Assembly: GCF_002085925.2 (NCBI RefSeq)
Contig: NZ_CP053562.1
Location: 2,398,001-2,462,000, forward strand
Direction of reading: 5' to 3'
Length of the DNA: 64,000 nt
Source: Thioclava electrotropha
Lineage (GTDB): Bacteria > Pseudomonadota > Alphaproteobacteria > Rhodobacterales > Rhodobacteraceae
Part shown: one piece after another, positions 18,156-28,656 of the stretch
Layout: each line of letters begins with the position of its first letter
Position numbering within the stretch: position 1 is the first letter of the stretch
Program-made: the position numbers and the translations under genes
The notes under the pieces: model-generated
What the model was told of the DNA's origin: nothing
The model's input: the letters and a program-made list of their open reading frames with translations, nothing else
Databases searched by the model: none

Positions 18156-20591
18156 TTACCTCAGATATTTCTGCGACACGAGATCGGAGAGCCGGAACAG
18201 GTCGGACCGGATCTGCTGCAACATTTGCGGCGTGACCTCCTCCGGCTCCATCACCGAGAGCTGCGTGCGCAGAGGCATCAGCGCGCGCAGCAGATCGCCC
18301 GGACGCCCGGCCACCTCGGCCTCGGGAAGCTCATCAAGAAGCGCCTTCAACCGATTGAGATGAAACAGAATTGCGCGCGGGTTGGCGGCGTCGAGCACGA
18401 GCAGGTCCAGCACCGTTTCCAGATTGGTGCGCACCCGGTAGCGGCGCTGGTGGGTGATGACGCTGTCGGCCACCTCCACCGCCAGATCGAGCGCGCCTTC
18501 CGGCGCATCCTCGGCGGTGAAACGGATGAGCAGCGCGGCAATCCCGTCGGCGCGTTCCAGCGCCCGCCCGATCGACAGGAAGCGCCAGCCCTCGAAACGA
18601 TACATGTTCTCGTGCACGAGACCGGAGAACCCGGTGATCTTGCGCAAAAGCACCCCCATTGCGCGCGCCGTATCGTCGCCGGGGCGCGCGGTGCTTACCA
18701 TGCCGCGGGCGGTTTTCGACAGGTCCTTCAGCGCCAGCCAGCCATCGGTCGAGAACCGGTCGCGCACTTTCGACGCGCAGGCCTGCGCCGCATCGAGCCG
18801 CTGCAACAGCGCATCCGGCACGGGTTGCGAGATATCGAAGCCATGCGCGCCGAGGAACTCCGCCAGACGAGCCAACCGCTCGTCTTCCGGGCTTCCTGTC
18901 GCGGCGAGGCGCAGGTGATAGGCGCGGATCACCCGGATCGAGTCTTCGCAGCGCTCGATATAGCGGCCGAGCCAATAGAGGTTGTCGGCGGCGCGCGCAG
19001 GCAGCGTGCCGGGGATCTTGCGCCGGAAGGTGCCGGTCTGGCGCGGCGCCATGCTCGCCGAGGGCACCGGCTTGTCCGAGACGATCCAGACATCGGCCAC
19101 GGCCCCGCCCTGCTGCATCGACAGAGCGGTCGCATCGCCCTCCGGCCCGATCCGGGCATAGCCGCCCTTCATGAACTGCCAGCCCTGCGGCGTGCGCGCC
19201 GCAAACACCCGCACCGTCATCGGACAGGGCCGGACCGAGCCGCCGCCCTGCCCGTCGTCATGCCATGCGGGCGTCGTGGACAGCGTCACCGCCTCCTGCC
19301 CCACCAGATGCCGGCCCTCGGCCTCCAGCCAATCCGCGATCGGCACCTCCGCGCCCGACCGGAACTGTCCGCCCAGCGCGGTCGCGGCATCCAGATCGAA
19401 GGGCAGGTTCACCGCCATCGCAGGGCCGATCATCATGGTCTCGGCATTGGCGCGGACATGGGCGCGCTCGGACGCGCCGCCGCACCACCATGTCGCGATA
19501 TTGGGCATGGCGAGCGGCTGCCCGGTCAGCACCCGCGAAATCTTCGGCAGGAAGGCCATCAGCGCGCGGGTCTCCAGTACGCCCGCGCCCAGCGCGTTGA
19601 CCATCGCGAGATTGCCCTCGCGCACCGCCTCCATCAGACCCGGCGTGCCGATCTGCGTGTCGGGGTCCATCTCGAGCGGATCGACGAAGCCCGCATCCAT
19701 CCGCCGCCAGAGCGCGCCCAAGGGTTGCGGCCCCTCGATCGTGCGCACCATCGCCTCACCATTCTGCACCAGCAGATCCTCGCCTTCGAGCAGCGAGAGA
19801 CCAAGGTAGCGCGCGATATAGGTATGCTCATAGTAGCTGTCATTGGCCGGGCCCGGCGTCAGGATCGCGGCGCGGCGCATATCGCCCTCTCCCCGCCCCG
19901 CAAGCGTCTCCAGCGCAGCGCGGAAATCGCTAAAGAAGGTGGCGAGCTTGTGGATATGATCGCGCGGGAAGCTCTCGGGGAAGATGCGCCCCGTAGCCAT
20001 CCGGTTCTCCAGCGCGAAACCCGCCCCCGAGGGCGCCTGCGTTCGATCCCCCAGCACAAACCACGACCCATCCGGTGAGCGCCCGATCTCGAAGGCGAGG
20101 AAATGCAGGTAATTCCCCCCCTTGGGCTCCACCCCCACCATGGGGCGCATCCAATGCGCGTTGCCTGCGATCAGCTCGGGCGGCAGGTGCCCGTTCGAGA
20201 CGAGATTTCCCGGCCCGTAGAGGTCGGCCATCACCGCCTCCAGCAGATCGGCGCGCTGTGCCAGCCCCTCGCAGATACCCGACCACTCGCTTTCATGCAG
20301 GACGACGGGGATATGGCTCAGCGGCCATTCGCGTTCGGCCAGCACGTCGTTGGAATATTGCCGGTAATAGACGCCCGCATCGCGCAGATACTGATTGGCG
20401 CGCTCGAAGCGTTGCGGGATTTCCCCGGGTTCGAGCTTCAGGAACTTCTCCACGAAGGGCCGCCAGACGCGCCGCATCGCACCGGAGCGTTCGAACAGCT
20501 CGTCGGCCACGCCCGGCACGGGCGCATAGCCCGCCAGAAGCGGGTGCTGTTCGAGCGGGCTCGCAGCGTCGGGCGTATCGGGGCTTTGCAT
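18156..20591 (-). CDS. circularly permuted ATP-grasp protein fused to alpha-E domain
   Basis: An 811-aa fusion. Residues about 1-500 are the circularly permuted ATP-grasp module (opening FERANQYLRDAGVYYRQY, with the glycine-rich LTPGPANDSYYEHTYIARYLG segment). Residues about 520-811 are the helical alpha-E domain, starting at AADNLYWLGRYIERCED. In many bacteria these are two adjacent genes; here they are fused. ATP-grasp enzymes of this class are predicted to ligate amino acids or peptides. Together with the two transglutaminase-fold neighbours they may build and trim a peptide modification. The substrate is unknown, and no nearby peptide or tag gene is evident. Confidence 0.88.
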   Translation of the reverse strand: MQSPDTPDAASPLEQHPLLAGYAPVPGVADELFERSGAMRRVWRPFVEKFLKLEPGEIPQRFERANQYLRDAGVYYRQYSNDVLAEREWPLSHIPVVLHESEWSGICEGLAQRADLLEAVMADLYGPGNLVSNGHLPPELIAGNAHWMRPMVGVEPKGGNYLHFLAFEIGRSPDGSWFVLGDRTQAPSGAGFALENRMATGRIFPESFPRDHIHKLATFFSDFRAALETLAGRGEGDMRRAAILTPGPANDSYYEHTYIARYLGLSLLEGEDLLVQNGEAMVRTIEGPQPLGALWRRMDAGFVDPLEMDPDTQIGTPGLMEAVREGNLAMVNALGAGVLETRALMAFLPKISRVLTGQPLAMPNIATWWCGGASERAHVRANAETMMIGPAMAVNLPFDLDAATALGGQFRSGAEVPIADWLEAEGRHLVGQEAVTLSTTPAWHDDGQGGGSVRPCPMTVRVFAARTPQGWQFMKGGYARIGPEGDATALSMQQGGAVADVWIVSDKPVPSASMAPRQTGTFRRKIPGTLPARAADNLYWLGRYIERCEDSIRVIRAYHLRLAATGSPEDERLARLAEFLGAHGFDISQPVPDALLQRLDAAQACASKVRDRFSTDGWLALKDLSKTARGMVSTARPGDDTARAMGVLLRKITGFSGLVHENMYRFEGWRFLSIGRALERADGIAALLIRFTAEDAPEGALDLAVEVADSVITHQRRYRVRTNLETVLDLLVLDAANPRAILFHLNRLKALLDELPEAEVAGRPGDLLRALMPLRTQLSVMEPEEVTPQMLQQIRSDLFRLSDLVSQKYLR

Positions 20592-20612
20592 CGGGTCTCC
20601 GTTAGGCTCGGA

Positions 20613-23600
20613 TCAACTCAGCCCGACAGGACGTCGCAGGTCAAGCGTCAGGGGGAACTCCGGATGGGGGGTCTCCGGTTCCGGACGATATGCCCCCGGC
20701 GTGTGACCATGCCCCTCGAAGCGTGCCAATCGGCGGGCTTCCGCCTCGTTGCCGTTCACCGGGAAGGTATCGTAGTTGCGCCCCCCCGGATGGGCCACGT
20801 GATAGATGCAGCCCCCGATCGCCCTGCCCGTCCAGTCGTCATAGATGTCGAAGGTCAGCGGCGCATTGACCGGCAGCGTCGGATGCAGCGCCTCCGCAGG
20901 TTGCCACGCCTTGAAGCGTACCCCGGCGACCGAGACACCACTTTCCTGTGTCCGAGCCAACGGCACGGGACGGCGGTTGCACATCACCCTGTAGCGGTCC
21001 TGATGGAGCGAGGTCATCTTCACCTGCAAGCGCTCGACCGAGCTGTCGGTATAGCGCACCGTGCCGCCAATGGCGCCGGTCTCTCCCAGCACATGCCATG
21101 GCTCCAGCGCCTGACGGATCTCGAGATGCACGCCTTCGGCCTCGATCTGACCGCAGAAGGGAAAACGGAACTCCGATTGCGCCTCGAACCATTGCGGATC
21201 GAGATCGAAGCGGTGGCGGCGCAGGTCGGCGAGAAGATCGGTGAAATCCTCCCACAGGTAATGCGGCAGCATGAAGCGGTCATGCAGCACCGTCCCCCAG
21301 CGCACCGGACGCCCCTCGACCGGAGCATTCCAGCACCGCGCGATGATGGCGCGCAGCAGCAGTTGCTGAGCGAGCGACATGCGCGGGTCCGGCGGCATCT
21401 CGAAGCCGCGGAACTCGACGAGACCAAGGCGCCCCGTGGGGCCGTCGGGCGAATACATCTTGTCGATGCAGATCTCCGCCCGGTGGGTATTGCCGGTCAC
21501 GTCGGTCAGCATGTTGCGCAGCAGACGGTCCACCAGCCACGGCGGCGGCACGTTGCCTGCCTCGGGCGGGTGGATCTGGCTCAGTGCAATTTCCAACTCG
21601 TAGAGCGTATCGTGCCGCGCCTCGTCGATGCGAGGCGCCTGCGAGGTCGGGCCGATGAAGAGGCCCGAGAACAGGTAGGACAGCGACGGATGCCGCTGCC
21701 AGATCAGGATCAGCGATTTTAGCAGATCGGGGCGACGCAGGAAGGGGCTGTCGAGCAGCGTCTCTCCCCCGACAACCACGTGATTGCCGCCCCCCGTACC
21801 GGTATGGCGCCCGTCGATCATGAACTTGTCGGCCCCCAGCCGCGACTGGCGGGCCTCTTCATAGATCGCCTCGGTGGTGGCGACGCAATCCTCCCAGCTA
21901 TGGGCGGGATGGATATTCACCTCGATCACACCGGGATCGGGCGCGACCCGGATCACGTTGAGGCGCGGATCATGCGGCGGGGCGTAGCCTTCGATATGGA
22001 TCGGCAGGCCCATCGCCTTGGCGCTTTCCTCGGCGGCGGCGATCAGTTCGAGGTAATCTTCCAGATCCTCGGTCGGCGGCATGAAAACGCACAGCCGCCC
22101 GTCGCGCGGCTCGACCGAGATCGCAGTGCGCACCACGCCGTCGATGGTATCGAGATCCTGCTCGACGATCCGCTGCCCCGGCTCGGCCGATTGCGCCTCG
22201 GAGACGGGCTGGCTGTGTTCCTCCGTGGGCTTGTCGACCAGCCCCTTCTCGGCAGCCTTCTCCATCTCGGCATGGAAGTCGGGCAGATCGCCTTTGGGCA
22301 GCGAGGTGTCGGTGACGTAGTGATAGGGATATTGCGCGGGCGGCACATAGGGCAGCGCGCCCAGCGGCAGACGGAACCCCGCGGGGCTGTCCCCGGGGAT
22401 CAGGAACAGCTTGCCGCGCCGGGTCTTCCACTTCTCCGAGCGCCAGCGATGGCCGGGCTTCGCCTTGGCCTGCCAGCGTTGCACCGGCAGGATGTAGCCC
22501 GTGGGCGTCTCCAGCCCGCGATTGAAGACCCGCGCGAAACGCGCACGATCCTCGGGGTTCTTCAGCTTGCTGTCTTCGGGCGTGACGTTGGCGGGCAGAT
22601 TGCCCTCTTTCAGCATCCATTCGGCCGGGTCTTCATAGGCGGGCTGGGCGTGCTCGGGCTCGATCCCCAGATGTTCGGCGATGCCGCGCATCAAGGTACC
22701 GGCCTCCTCCGGCCCCGCGCCGGTCTTGTCGCCCTCCTTGGCGATCAGATCCTCGTCGCGCCAGATCGGCTTGCCGTCGCGCCGCCAGTAGAGCGAGAAG
22801 GTCCAGCGCGGCAGGCTTTCGCCCGGATACCACTTTCCCTGCCCGTAATGCAGGAAGCCCCCCGGCGCGAAGCGATCCCGCAGCCGCCGGATCAGCTCGT
22901 CGGCCAGAGCACGCTTTTGCGGACCGACGGCGGCGGTGTTCCACTCGTCGCTCTCGAAGTCGTCGATGGAGACGAAGGTCGGCTCGCCGCCCATGGTCAG
23001 GCGCACATCGCCCGCTTTCAGGCTTTCGTCCACCTTGCGCCCCAGCGCATTGAGCCGGTCCCAGGCCTCGTCGGAAAACGGCTTGGTGATGCGCGGATGT
23101 TCGGCCACCCGGTCTACCGTCATGTCGAAGGCGAAACTCACCTCCGGGCTACCGACCGAGGAAAAGCCCCCCGAGATCGGCGCGGCATTGCGGAAATGGG
23201 GCGTGGCCGCCAGCGGGATATGGCTCTCGCCGGTCAGCAATCCGGACGTCGGGTCCAGACCGATCCAGCCCGCACCGGGGATGAAGACCTCGCACCATGC
23301 GTGCAGGTCGGTGAAGTCGTGATCGGTGCCAGACGGCCCGTCGAGCGCCTCCAGATCGGGTTTCAGCTGGATCAGGTAGCCCGAGACGAACCGCGCCGCG
23401 AACCCCAGATGCCGCAGCACCTGCACCAAGAGCCACGAGCTGTCCCGGCACGAGCCCGAGCGTTTCTGCAAGGTCTCCTCGGGCGTCTGCACGCCGGGGT
23501 CCATGCGGATCGTGTAATCCACCACCTTCGAGATATGCGCATTCAGCGCGACGAGGAAATTGACCGTCCCTTTGATCGTGTAGTCGATCTCGCCGATGAA

Positions 23601-23987
23601 CTGCGCCAGCAGCGGGCCTTCCGGCTCGGGCGTGCGGTAGATCGACAGGTCGTCGCGCAGCTCCTCGGGGTAGTCGAAGGGCCATTCCTCGGCAAACTCC
23701 TCGGTGAAGAAGTCGAACGGGTTGTAGACGGTCATGTCCGCAGTCAGGTCCACCTCGATCTTCAGCTCCGTCACCGGTTCGGGGAAGACGAAGCGCGCGA
23801 GCCAGTTGCCGTAGGGGTCCTGCTGGTGATTCACGAAATGCCCGCCGGGCGAGACCTTGAGCGAATGCGAGATCACCCGGGTGCGCGAATGCGGCGCGGG
23901 ACGCAGGCGGATGATCTGCGGGCCGAGCGTCACCGGGCGGTCATAGGTGTAATGGGTCAGGTGATAAATGCTGGCATGGATCGCCAT
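20613..23987 (-). CDS. transglutaminase / DUF2126 large protein (about 1124 aa)
   Basis: The first gene of the operon. The frame is open from an ATG at 24023, but the ATG at 23987 ([15 protein letters not shown]) has GGGAG upstream and matches the family start. The N-terminal 290 residues are a transglutaminase module with C180 (SGSCRDSSW), H229 (LHAWCEV) and D245 (IGLDPTSG). The remaining 800 residues are the DUF2126 region, beginning with [13 protein letters not shown] and containing several [16 protein letters not shown] segments. There is no signal peptide. It probably works with the ATP-grasp/alpha-E protein encoded 21 nt downstream. The function is predicted only. Confidence 0.88.
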   Translation of the reverse strand: MAIHASIYHLTHYTYDRPVTLGPQIIRLRPAPHSRTRVISHSLKVSPGGHFVNHQQDPYGNWLARFVFPEPVTELKIEVDLTADMTVYNPFDFFTEEFAEEWPFDYPEELRDDLSIYRTPEPEGPLLAQFIGEIDYTIKGTVNFLVALNAHISKVVDYTIRMDPGVQTPEETLQKRSGSCRDSSWLLVQVLRHLGFAARFVSGYLIQLKPDLEALDGPSGTDHDFTDLHAWCEVFIPGAGWIGLDPTSGLLTGESHIPLAATPHFRNAAPISGGFSSVGSPEVSFAFDMTVDRVAEHPRITKPFSDEAWDRLNALGRKVDESLKAGDVRLTMGGEPTFVSIDDFESDEWNTAAVGPQKRALADELIRRLRDRFAPGGFLHYGQGKWYPGESLPRWTFSLYWRRDGKPIWRDEDLIAKEGDKTGAGPEEAGTLMRGIAEHLGIEPEHAQPAYEDPAEWMLKEGNLPANVTPEDSKLKNPEDRARFARVFNRGLETPTGYILPVQRWQAKAKPGHRWRSEKWKTRRGKLFLIPGDSPAGFRLPLGALPYVPPAQYPYHYVTDTSLPKGDLPDFHAEMEKAAEKGLVDKPTEEHSQPVSEAQSAEPGQRIVEQDLDTIDGVVRTAISVEPRDGRLCVFMPPTEDLEDYLELIAAAEESAKAMGLPIHIEGYAPPHDPRLNVIRVAPDPGVIEVNIHPAHSWEDCVATTEAIYEEARQSRLGADKFMIDGRHTGTGGGNHVVVGGETLLDSPFLRRPDLLKSLILIWQRHPSLSYLFSGLFIGPTSQAPRIDEARHDTLYELEIALSQIHPPEAGNVPPPWLVDRLLRNMLTDVTGNTHRAEICIDKMYSPDGPTGRLGLVEFRGFEMPPDPRMSLAQQLLLRAIIARCWNAPVEGRPVRWGTVLHDRFMLPHYLWEDFTDLLADLRRHRFDLDPQWFEAQSEFRFPFCGQIEAEGVHLEIRQALEPWHVLGETGAIGGTVRYTDSSVERLQVKMTSLHQDRYRVMCNRRPVPLARTQESGVSVAGVRFKAWQPAEALHPTLPVNAPLTFDIYDDWTGRAIGGCIYHVAHPGGRNYDTFPVNGNEAEARRLARFEGHGHTPGAYRPEPETPHPEFPLTLDLRRPVGLS

Positions 23988-24162
23988 AAGTCTCGCTCCC
24001 GCAATAAGTCTTCGCGATTTCACGATGACGGAGGCGGCGCTCCGGTAAAAGCCGCAATTTCAAAAAATGCGCCCTGCCCCTGCCCATTGGTCAATCGAAC
24101 GCCCAAAAAGCGGGCAGGCAGGCAGCGGCAAAATATTTCCGATCAATTCACTCAGGCATTGA

Positions 24163-24204
24163 CGCGTTCGTGAGCGACCGTTACCTCTTCGCTCACGAAA
24201 ACGC
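24163..24204 (+). promoter_or_regulatory. long hairpin in the leader of the binding-protein gene
   Basis: TTCGTGAGCG (24167-24176) and CGCTCACGAA (24190-24199) form a perfect 10-bp stem with a 13-nt loop, extended by further GCG/CGC pairs with one bulged A. It ends only about 15-20 nt before the ATG at 24219, close to the GGAG ribosome site. It could be an RNA structure that hides the RBS or a protein operator. No riboswitch class is recognised. Confidence 0.5.
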
Positions 24205-24218
24205 GAATGGAGACTTCA

Positions 24219-25220
24219 ATGACCCGGACCCTCGCCCTCGCCCTGATGGGCACGGCCCTCGCCACGCCGACGCTTGCGGATGTGAACATCTACTCCCACC
24301 GTCAGCCCGAACTGATCCAGCCCGTGCTCGACGCTTTCACCGAAGAGACCGGGATCGCGGTGAACATCGCCTATGTCGAGAAAGGCATGGTCGAGCGCCT
24401 GAAAGCCGAGGGCGACCGCTCCCCCGCCGATCTGGTGCTGACCGTCGACATCGCACGGCTGAGCGAAGTAGTGAATGCGGACGTGACGCAGGCGGTCGAG
24501 GACCCGGCGCTGCAAGACACGATCCCCGCCGAATTCCGCGACCCGCAGAACCACTGGTTCGGCCTGACCTCGCGCGCCCGCATCGTCTATGCCTCGAAAG
24601 AGCGCGTGGCCGATGGCGAGGTGACAACCTATGAAGACCTCGCCTCCGACAAATGGAAGGGCCGCATCTGCACCCGCTCCTTCACCTCGGATTACAACGT
24701 CGCGCTGACCTCGGCCTATCTCGCCCATCACGGCGAAGAGGCGACCAAGGAATGGCTCGAAGGGCTGAAGGCGAACCTCGCCAAGACGCCCGAGGGCAAC
24801 GACCGCAGCCAGGTGAAGTCGATCTGGGCGGGCGAATGCGACATCTCGCTGGGCAACACCTATTACATGGGCCAGATGCTCGCCGATCCCGAGCAGGCGC
24901 AATGGGCCAATTCCGTGCGCATCACCTTCCCGGTCTTCGAAGAAGGCGGCACCCATATGAACGTCTCGGGCATGGCGATGACCAAATCCGCGCCAAACCG
25001 CGACGATGCGCTCAAGCTGATGGAATTCCTCGTCTCGGATGAGGCGCAGGAAATCTACGCTCAGACCAACCACGAATTCCCGATCAAGCCGGGCGTTGCG
25101 CGCTCCGAACTGGTGCAAAGCTGGGGCGAGTTCACGCCCGATACGCTGGACCTCGCGAAACTGGCCGAGCTGCGCCCGACCGCGCTGAAGCTGATCGACG
25201 AGGTCGATCTCGACGGCTGA
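24219..25220 (+). CDS. Fe(3+)-type ABC transporter substrate-binding protein (FbpA/FutA-like)
   Basis: A periplasmic binding protein of about 333 aa with a signal peptide (MTRTLALALMGTALATPTLA, cleavage before DVNIYSHR). The mature start, VNIYSHRQPELIQPVLDAF, and the downstream YYMGQML and NVSGMAMTKSAPN segments place it among ferric-iron binding proteins. A tyrosine pair typical of metal coordination is visible in NTYYMG. ATG 24219 has GGAG four to eight bases upstream, better than the ATG at 24207. No permease or ATPase gene is adjacent, so it must serve a transporter encoded elsewhere. A terminator follows immediately. Confidence 0.85.
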   Translation: MTRTLALALMGTALATPTLADVNIYSHRQPELIQPVLDAFTEETGIAVNIAYVEKGMVERLKAEGDRSPADLVLTVDIARLSEVVNADVTQAVEDPALQDTIPAEFRDPQNHWFGLTSRARIVYASKERVADGEVTTYEDLASDKWKGRICTRSFTSDYNVALTSAYLAHHGEEATKEWLEGLKANLAKTPEGNDRSQVKSIWAGECDISLGNTYYMGQMLADPEQAQWANSVRITFPVFEEGGTHMNVSGMAMTKSAPNRDDALKLMEFLVSDEAQEIYAQTNHEFPIKPGVARSELVQSWGEFTPDTLDLAKLAELRPTALKLIDEVDLDG

Positions 25221-25243
25221 TCGCGATCAGACCTGAAACAGAG

Positions 25244-25275
25244 AAAGCGGCGTCCAACGGGCGCCGCTTTTTTCA
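25244..25275 (+). terminator. intrinsic terminator after the iron-binding-protein gene
   Basis: AAAGCGGCG pairs with CGCCGCTTT around a short loop and is followed by TTTTTT. It lies about 25 bp past the stop codon. Confidence 0.85.
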
Positions 25276-25305
25276 TTCTCCGGAAATGGTGAGCAACCGC
25301 AGCGG

Positions 25306-26079
25306 TTACTGGGCCGCGATCTGCAGCGCCTCGTCGGGGCCGATGCGCACGCCGTCGATGGCGGCCATCTGTTCGAGATCCTGCTCATAGCGCCGCTGCA
25401 GCGAGGCCCGGTCGAGCGGATCGAACTCGGCTATCGGCGTACCTTGCGGCTGCTGGTGATGGAACCGCGCCAGACGGCGTTTCTGCTTCGGCCCGATCAC
25501 GACGCCCGAATGGTGCAGGCGCTGCATCATCGCGATCACCGTATCGGCATGCGCGGCCTCGGCATCGGGCGCGGGATCGAGCGACGCGCCCGGCACCAGC
25601 GCGGCCATCGCCTCGCCGATTTTCGAGCCATGCGGCAGCACGATGATTTCGCGCGGGTTGAGACCGGCTTTCAGATCGCGCACCACGTTCACCCAGCGGC
25701 GCGGACGCGCCATCAGGCGCGGCGTCAGCTCTGCGAAGGGCTTGAGCGGACGGCGCGCGGCGAGATCACGCCAGAGCGCCGGGTAATACTCTTCATAGCT
25801 CGGCGCGTAGAGCACCACGCGCCCGACCGAACCGCTCAGCGCCTCGCGGAACCGCTCGGCCCGTTCCTGCGCCCGGGCGAAGAGGTGATAGAGCCCCGCC
25901 GCCGCATCGCCGATCAATTGCGAATCGAGATGGACACGCCCGCCAGCCGCAGCCCCGATCACCGCCGGACCATAGCCTGCGCGGGCCAAAGCGTCCTGCC
26001 CACAGCCAAGCGTGCGTGCCATCTGGCCACTCATTCCACCCGAAGCGGGCGCTGCGATGAAGATGTGATGCTGGTTCAT
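25306..26079 (-). CDS. uncharacterised protein (257 aa)
   Basis: A complete frame with a good RBS (GAAGGA before ATG 26079) and normal codon use. I do not recognise the family. The N-terminus, HHIFIAAPASGGMSGQMARTLG, has a glycine-rich turn after a beta strand that is loosely like nucleotide- or PAPS-binding proteins, but a proper P-loop lysine is missing. The middle holds VVLYAPSYEEYYPALWRDL and the C-terminus is basic and helical (GPKQKRRLARFHHQQ). No signal peptide or membrane helix is seen. It stands alone between a terminator and a divergent nucleoside hydrolase gene. A sulfotransferase-like or capsule-related role is only a guess. Confidence 0.6.
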   Translation of the reverse strand: MNQHHIFIAAPASGGMSGQMARTLGCGQDALARAGYGPAVIGAAAGGRVHLDSQLIGDAAAGLYHLFARAQERAERFREALSGSVGRVVLYAPSYEEYYPALWRDLAARRPLKPFAELTPRLMARPRRWVNVVRDLKAGLNPREIIVLPHGSKIGEAMAALVPGASLDPAPDAEAAHADTVIAMMQRLHHSGVVIGPKQKRRLARFHHQQPQGTPIAEFDPLDRASLQRRYEQDLEQMAAIDGVRIGPDEALQIAAQ

Positions 26080-26274
26080 GTCTGGGTGTCCTTCCCTGCA
26101 GATAGTGGTCTAGAGACCGAATGTGGCCAAATGTGGCCGCCCGCAGGAAAGCTTCGCGGCGAACACACGCATAGGTAATGTCGATTTGGTGTGCCCGAGG
26201 GTCACCCGCACCCATATCTGGACATCGCCGCGCCGCCGCGCCAAGGTCGCGCCGGACCCGCGAAGGAGGCGAAA

Positions 26275-27210
26275 ATGGCGCGCAAGATCATCATCGATAC
26301 CGATCCCGGACAGGATGACGCGGTGGCGATCCTGCTGGCGCTGGCCAGCCCCGACCTCGAAGTTCTGGGCATCACCTGTGTTGCCGGGAACGTGCCGCTG
26401 CAGCTGACGTCCAAGAACGCGCGCGTGGTCTGCGAACTGGCCGGGCGAACGGATGTGCAGGTCTATGCGGGCTGCGACAGCCCGCTCGCGCGCGACCTGG
26501 TCACGGCGGAATATGTCCACGGCAAGACCGGGCTCGACGGGATCGAACTGCCCGAGCCTAAGATGCCGCTGCAGGACCAACACGCGGTCGATTTCCTGAT
26601 CGAGACGCTGCGCGCCCATCCCGCCGGCAGCGTGACGCTCTGCCCGCTGGGCCCGCTCACCAATATCGCGACCGCGCTCCAACGCGCCCCCGACATCGCC
26701 GAGAAGATCGCAGAGATCGTGCTGATGGGCGGCGCCTATTTCGAGGTGGGCAACACCACACCCGCCGCCGAATTCAACATCCATGTCGACCCGCAGGCCG
26801 CCGAGATCGTGTTCAGATCCGGCGTGCCGCTGGTGGTGATGCCGCTCGACGTGACGCATAAGGCGCTCACCACCCGCGCCCGCGTCGAGGCGTTCCGCAA
26901 TCTCGGCACGCGCGTCGGCCATGCGGTCGCCAGCTGGACCGACTTCTTCGAGCGCTTCGACATGGCGAAATACGGCTCCGAGGGCGCACCGCTGCACGAT
27001 CCCTGCGTGATCGCCTATCTGCTCAAGCCCGACCTGTTCACGGGGCGGCATATCAATGTCGAGATCGAGACCACATCGGAGCTGACCATGGGCATGACCG
27101 TCACCGACTGGTGGCGCGTGACCGACCGGGCGCCGAATGCGATGTTCATGGGTGATCTGGATGCGGACGGGTTCTACAAGCTCCTGACCGAGCGCATCGC
27201 ACGGCTGTAA
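26275..27210 (+). CDS. inosine-uridine preferring nucleoside hydrolase
   Basis: A 311-aa protein with the diagnostic calcium-binding motif DTDPGQDDA at residues 8-16, a second LCPLGPLTNIA motif and NIHVDPQAA. It cleaves the N-glycosidic bond of nucleosides to base and ribose in the cytoplasm for salvage or catabolism. The ATG at 26275 has an excellent GAAGGAGG eight bases upstream, so the 28-codon extension from 26191 is rejected. It is monocistronic here; substrate preference between purine and pyrimidine nucleosides is not readable with certainty. Confidence 0.9.
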   Translation: MARKIIIDTDPGQDDAVAILLALASPDLEVLGITCVAGNVPLQLTSKNARVVCELAGRTDVQVYAGCDSPLARDLVTAEYVHGKTGLDGIELPEPKMPLQDQHAVDFLIETLRAHPAGSVTLCPLGPLTNIATALQRAPDIAEKIAEIVLMGGAYFEVGNTTPAAEFNIHVDPQAAEIVFRSGVPLVVMPLDVTHKALTTRARVEAFRNLGTRVGHAVASWTDFFERFDMAKYGSEGAPLHDPCVIAYLLKPDLFTGRHINVEIETTSELTMGMTVTDWWRVTDRAPNAMFMGDLDADGFYKLLTERIARL

Positions 27211-27215
27211 CGCGC

Positions 27216-27330
27216 AGGGGGCCCTGCCCCCCGTCGCCGTAGGGCGACAAACTTAAGGGAGAGGGGGCTCTGCCCCCACTTCGCTGACGCGAAGCCCCCC
27301 GGGATATTTGGGCCAAGCCGAAAGTGGCAG
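27216..27330 (+). repeat. dispersed extragenic repeat, copy A
   Basis: GGGGGCTCTGCCCCC (27263-27277), a variable hairpin, then CCCCGGGATATTTGGGCCAAGCCGAA (27297-27322, 26 bp, quoted here by its ends CCCCGGGATATTT and CAAGCCGAA). It follows a nucleoside hydrolase gene. The same ordered blocks recur near 30988 and 58000, with a degenerate copy near 49980, so this is a family of short interspersed palindromic elements rather than chance. Confidence 0.7.
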
Positions 27331-27340
27331 CCTGCGCAAG

Positions 27341-27363
27341 AGAAAGGGGGCCGAAGCCCCCTT
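27341..27363 (-). terminator. intrinsic terminator of the cyclophilin pair
   Basis: AAGGGGGC and GCCCCCTT with a CGAA loop form a perfect 8-bp stem. On the minus strand it is followed by TCTCTT, a few bases past the stop of the exported cyclophilin at 27371. Confidence 0.75.
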
Positions 27364-27370
27364 GCCCGGT

Positions 27371-27968
<598 letters not shown>

Positions 27969-27976
<8 letters not shown>

Positions 27977-28475
27977 CGGCGGCCACCTTCACCGAGATCA
28001 TCCGGTCGGGGTTCTGCGGCGGCTCGCCGCGCGCGATCTTGTCGACATTGTCCATGCCCTCGATCACGCGACCATAGACCGTGTATTGACCGTTCAGGAA
28101 ATGGTTGTCCTTGAAGTTGATGAAGAACTGCGAATTGGCCGAGTTCGGGTTCTGCGAGCGCGCCGCGCCCAGCGTCCCGCGATCATGCGGCAGCTTCGAG
28201 AATTCCGCCGGAAGGTCGGGATATTGCGACCCGCCCGTGCCCGCGCGGCCCGGATTGTAGTCCTTTTCCATATTCGCGTTCGCGACATCGCCGGTCTGGG
28301 CCATGAAGCCCTCGATCACGCGGTGGAAGGCCACGTTGTCATAGGCGCCGTCGCGGGCAAGTTGCTTCATGCGCTCGGCATGTTTCGGGGCGACGTCGCT
28401 GAGAAGCTCGATCACGACCGGCCCGTCCTTGAGCTCGATGATGATCGTGTTCTCGGGATCCTTGATATCGGCCAT
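27969..28475 (-). CDS. cytoplasmic cyclophilin-type peptidyl-prolyl cis-trans isomerase
   Basis: A 168-aa cyclophilin without signal peptide. VAFHRVIEGFMAQTGD, NSANSQFFINF and LNGQYTVYGRVIEG mark the active site. The ATG at 28475 has GGAGGACC directly upstream; the longer open frame to 28847 runs antisense into pgk and is not coding. It is the first gene of a two-gene cyclophilin operon transcribed divergently from pgk. It helps fold cytoplasmic proteins. Confidence 0.9.
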
Positions 28476-28656
28476 TGGGTCCTCCGTTGAAAATTTGGGC
28501 CGACCATAGGAGCGAGGCCCTTGCGCGGCAAGGACAAAGCGCCGCAGTTCGGTCAGCCGTGTTGACGCGACCCATCGCCGCAGGCATGAAGAACGCAAGC
28601 CGCGGGAGCGGGCCACATTCATGATGGTCCCCTGCGCAGATAGGGAGAGTGATTTC

